Assembly (NCBI GenBank): GCA_013362385.1
Contig: JABFWC010000486.1
Span: 1-6,758, forward strand
Reading direction: 5' to 3'
DNA: 6,758 nt
Source of the DNA: Pseudarthrobacter sp.
GTDB lineage: Bacteria; Actinomycetota; Actinomycetes; Actinomycetales; Micrococcaceae
The notes beneath the pieces are model-generated. The model saw only the letters and a program-made list of their open reading frames with translations. It made no database searches and was not told the origin of the DNA. A program made the position numbers and the translations under genes. Shown here one piece after another: positions 4,172 to 6,758 of the stretch (within the stretch, counting starts at the first letter, position 1; every line of letters begins with the position of its first letter).

Positions 4172-6758
4172 CGGTAACACTTCCTTTGGCAGGTCCCTGG
4201 GACGAGGAATACGGAGCCCGGGAATATGCCCGGGAATACGGGGACCAGGATTGGCAAGACACGGCGGCCCTGGACACGGCTGCCGGGCCTGCCGCCCTGC
4301 AGGGCCCGCGCACCGCTGGAATGGCCCTTCGGCTGCTGCCTCCACGCCGGACGCACGCGGCCCGGATCAGCCTGACGCCGGACCAGCAGGCTGCCGTTGA
4401 GGTGACCCAGGGTTCGGGCCCGGTCATGGTTCCGGGAGCGCCCGGAACCGGAAAGACCACGGTGCTGATCGAAGCCGCCGTCCAGCGTGTCTTCCGCGAC
4501 GGCGTGGACCCCGAACGGATGCTGATCCTCGCGCCGACCCGGCTGGCGGCGGATTTCCTGCGCGACCGCTTCACCGCCAGGCTGGACAGGAGCCTGAGCA
4601 CCACCCCCGCCCGGACGTGGGCCTCCTACGCGTTCGACCTCATCCGGCGGGCCAAAGCCGAAGGCGTCATTCCGTTGTCCAAACCGCCCCGCCTCCTGTC
4701 CGGGCCGGAACAGGACCTCATTATCCGGGAACTCCTCGAGGGCCACCGGATGCCGGGGCTGGAGCTGCCTTGGCCCGCGGACCTGCACGGGGCCCTGGAG
4801 ACCCGCGGGTTCCGTCACGAAGTACGGCAGCTGTTTGACCGCATCATCGAGTCCGGTCGGACGGCCGGGGACCTTGAGCAGCTGGGCCGGGAGTGCGGCA
4901 GGCCCGACTGGATATCCGCAGCCGCCCTCTACGCGGAGTACCGCGACGTCCTGGACCTCCGGATGCCGGAGGCCTTCGACCCCGCAGGCATCATCACCGC
5001 TGCCCGGCAGATCTTCCAGGATGCTCCGGACTTCCTGGCGGCCGAACGTGCCCGGCTCCAGCTGGTCCTGGTGGACGATGTCCAGGAGGCCAACCCGGCC
5101 ATCTTTGAACTCCTGGCGGACATCGCCGCGGACAAGGACTGCTACGTGACCTCATCCCCGGACACCGTCGTCCAGGGATTCCGCGGGGCACGTCCGGACC
5201 TGGTGGCGGACCTGCCATGCCTGTTGGGTACCCAGGCAGCCGTCGTCGACCGTCCCCTCCGGTACGCCCACGGCCTGTCGCCTGCCGTGGCAGAGTCCTG
5301 GCTCAACGTGGCGGGCCGCATTTCGCAGCGCGCGGGCGGGCAGTTGGCCCGCCAACTGGAACAGCCGGCAACCCCCCGGCCCTCCGGTGCCGTTGAAGCC
5401 CACCTGGTGCCCACCCCGGTCCATGAATTGCGCTACGTCGCGCAGCGCATCCTGGACCAGCACCTCAACCACGGACGCGACCTGGCGGATATGGCCGTGA
5501 TCGTGCGCAACGGCGGCCAGGTCAGCGAGCTGCAGCGGTATCTGTCCGGGCAAGGGATCCCCGTGCGGGTACCGGTTGCGGAATCCGCGGTCCGGGACGA
5601 GGTTGCCGTGCGCCCGCTCCTGGATGCCTTCGCCATCGCGCTGGACCCGGCGCTGCTTACCCCGGAGGCGGCGGTGTCGCTCCTCACGTCCAGGATCGGC
5701 GGTGCCACCTCCATCGAACTCCGCCGGCTCAGGCAGTCCCTCCGGCGCGAGGAACTGCTGGGCGGCGGCGGCCGCGGCAGCGACGCACTACTTGTCGAAG
5801 CGCTGCTGGAACCCGGCGCACTGGGAGCCTTGGGGATCGAAGGACGGGCAGCCCGCCGCACGGCCCGGATGATCCACGCCGGACGGCAGGCCGCCGCCCT
5901 GCCGGGCGCCAACGCGGAGTCGGTGCTCTGGGCGTTGTGGAGCTCAACCGGCCTGTCCTCGGCCTGGACTGAGACGGCGCTGGCCGGCGGGCCCCATGGC
6001 TCCCGTGCGGACAGGGACCTGGACGCGATGATGGCACTGTTTCACACGGCGGAACGCTATGTGGACCAGATGCCGGGCGCCGGGCCCGAACAGTTCCTGG
6101 AGTACCTCCTGAACCAGGAACTCCCCATGGATACCCTCGCGGCGCGGGCCCAGCTGGACGACGCCGTGGAACTGATGACCCCGGCGAGCGCAGCAGGGCG
6201 GGAATGGGCCGTCGTGATTATCGCCGGGCTCCAGGAAGGGGTGTGGCCAAACACCAGGCTCCGCGGAGAACTCTTGGGCAGCACGCTCTATACAGACGCT
6301 GTCGAGCACGGGCCGGAGTACGCGCTGCGGCGCGATCCGCTCAGCCGCCTGCGCGACATCCGCTACGACGAGCTCCGCAGCTTCTCCACTGCAGTATCCA
6401 GGGCCCGCGAGCTGCTCATCTGCACCGCCGTCTCGTCCGAGGACGACCAGCCGTCATCCTTCCTGGATTTCGTTGCACCCCTGGAGCCGGGGGAGGGGGG
6501 CAGGGGGTTTACCCGGGTGGAGCGTCCCATGACCCTGCGGGCGCTTGTCGCGGAGCTGCGCCAGTACGCGCAGCTGGATGCGGCCCGGGCGCCCGAGGCC
6601 GGGGAAGCCGCCAGGGTCCTTGCGCTCCTGGCCGCTGCCGAGCCCCCTGCCGCAGGCGCCCACCCGGACACCTGGTGGGGACTGGCGCCGCTGACATCCC
6701 TCGAGCCGGTGGTTCCTGCCGGGGGCACGGTCTTCGTGTCTCCGTCCAAAGTCGAGAC
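4168..6758 (+). CDS. adnA: AdnA-like UvrD-family helicase-nuclease, 3' end beyond window
   Basis: The open frame has 863 complete codons and no stop before the edge. It is an SF1A motor: LTPDQQ (69-74), Walker A GAPGTGKTT (90-98), motif Ia LILAPTR (119-125), motif II DDVQ (303-306), an IVa-type segment AVIVRNGGQ (443-451), motif V TPASAAGREW (671-680) leading to GLQEGVWP, and motif VI VSRAR (743-747). Several positions are eroded: DDVQ for DEXQ, SSPDTVVQGFRGA (329-341) without the usual GDxxQ, no NYR motif, and no HxAKG in motif V. The final SPSKVE (858-863) is where the RecB-like nuclease domain of AdnA/AdnB proteins usually starts. The degenerate motor, the AAGREW wording and an ATL neighbour (as near Rv3202c/Rv3204 of M. 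tuberculosis) point to AdnA, one half of the AdnAB double-strand-break resection machine. The GTG at 4168 is the earliest possible start (in-frame stop at 4153-4155), has GGA 8 bases upstream and overlaps the ATL stop; ATG 4321 is an alternative. Confidence 0.88.
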   Translation, partial: MTVTLPLAGPWDEEYGAREYAREYGDQDWQDTAALDTAAGPAALQGPRTAGMALRLLPPRRTHAARISLTPDQQAAVEVTQGSGPVMVPGAPGTGKTTVLIEAAVQRVFRDGVDPERMLILAPTRLAADFLRDRFTARLDRSLSTTPARTWASYAFDLIRRAKAEGVIPLSKPPRLLSGPEQDLIIRELLEGHRMPGLELPWPADLHGALETRGFRHEVRQLFDRIIESGRTAGDLEQLGRECGRPDWISAAALYAEYRDVLDLRMPEAFDPAGIITAARQIFQDAPDFLAAERARLQLVLVDDVQEANPAIFELLADIAADKDCYVTSSPDTVVQGFRGARPDLVADLPCLLGTQAAVVDRPLRYAHGLSPAVAESWLNVAGRISQRAGGQLARQLEQPATPRPSGAVEAHLVPTPVHELRYVAQRILDQHLNHGRDLADMAVIVRNGGQVSELQRYLSGQGIPVRVPVAESAVRDEVAVRPLLDAFAIALDPALLTPEAAVSLLTSRIGGATSIELRRLRQSLRREELLGGGGRGSDALLVEALLEPGALGALGIEGRAARRTARMIHAGRQAAALPGANAESVLWALWSSTGLSSAWTETALAGGPHGSRADRDLDAMMALFHTAERYVDQMPGAGPEQFLEYLLNQELPMDTLAARAQLDDAVELMTPASAAGREWAVVIIAGLQEGVWPNTRLRGELLGSTLYTDAVEHGPEYALRRDPLSRLRDIRYDELRSFSTAVSRARELLICTAVSSEDDQPSSFLDFVAPLEPGEGGRGFTRVERPMTLRALVAELRQYAQLDAARAPEAGEAARVLALLAAAEPPAAGAHPDTWWGLAPLTSLEPVVPAGGTVFVSPSKVE
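4216..4239 (+). repeat. tandem 12-base repeat in the helicase N-terminal extension
   Basis: GCCCGGGAATAT (4216-4227) is followed directly by GCCCGGGAATAC (4228-4239), with a third partial copy ending at 4212. In the helicase frame the copies encode repeated (A)-R-E-Y units (E-E-Y, R-E-Y, R-E-Y). They lie in the roughly 50-residue extension before the conserved motor. This could be a small slippage-derived expansion in a flexible tail, or non-coding repeat DNA if translation starts at 4321. Confidence 0.7.
6489..6517 (+). other. G-quadruplex-type sequence at the motor/nuclease linker
   Basis: Runs of 5, 6 and 5 G (6489-6493, 6495-6500, 6503-6507), then GGG at 6515-6517, are separated by loops of 1, 2 and 7 bases. 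This satisfies the usual G3+N1-7 four-tract rule on the coding strand. In protein it encodes a Gly-rich stretch (L-E-P-G-E-G-G-R-G-F), a probable flexible linker after motif VI. Whether it folds in DNA or mRNA is unknown, and codons could give G runs by chance in this GC-rich genome. Confidence 0.5.

Noticed and set aside
3742..4818. 358-codon minus-strand open frame opposite the ATL and helicase genes
   Set aside because: Low-complexity Arg/Pro/Gly-rich product; the plus strand carries well-conserved ATL and SF1 motifs over the same bases.

Overview
The window is high-GC, densely packed chromosomal DNA with strongly G/C-biased third codon positions. The protein wording and motif styles (an actinobacterial alkyltransferase-like protein with a PWWRV site beside an AdnA-like motor-nuclease) suggest an actinobacterium, most likely Arthrobacter or a relative such as Pseudarthrobacter. 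The genus is inferred from style and is not proven. No mobile element, CRISPR array, tRNA or rRNA was seen.

Left part (1-2648): a long inverted repeat (48-92) of unknown role lies in the left flank. A near-perfect bidirectional intrinsic terminator (121-153) follows. Next is a complete minus-strand operon for a polar amino-acid ABC importer, in transcription order: substrate-binding lipoprotein (2648-1698), single permease (1664-900) and ATPase (903-166). The last two genes overlap by an ATGA. The lipoprotein captures the amino acid outside the membrane, the permease (probably a homodimer) forms the channel, and the ATPase dimer powers import. The ligand cannot be read from sequence.

Middle (2649-2980): a 332-base gap without a convincing gene. 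It holds the importer's probable promoter and leader, three copies of the hexamer TGCAGT/ACTGCA, and weak hairpins.

Right part (2981-6758): a DNA-repair cluster. A stand-alone DEDDh 3'-5' exonuclease (minus strand) diverges from an alkyltransferase-like (ATL) gene. The ATL stop overlaps, as GTGA, the start of a long SF1 helicase gene that runs off the right edge. The 63-base divergent spacer carries mirror-image TANNNT-N6-ATG arrangements, which suggests leaderless transcripts in both directions. The helicase retains its Walker A and arginine-finger motifs, but its motifs II, III, IV and V are eroded. It ends at the SPSKVE segment that typically opens the RecB-like nuclease domain. This matches the AdnA subunit of the actinobacterial AdnAB end-resection machine. 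AdnB would be expected just downstream, outside the window.

The strongest points for follow-up are the translationally linked ATL-adnA pair (a lesion sensor next to a break-resection motor), the degenerate AdnA motor, the leaderless divergent promoter pair, and a G-quadruplex-type sequence at the motor/nuclease linker. None of these is proof of a new system; most extend known families.
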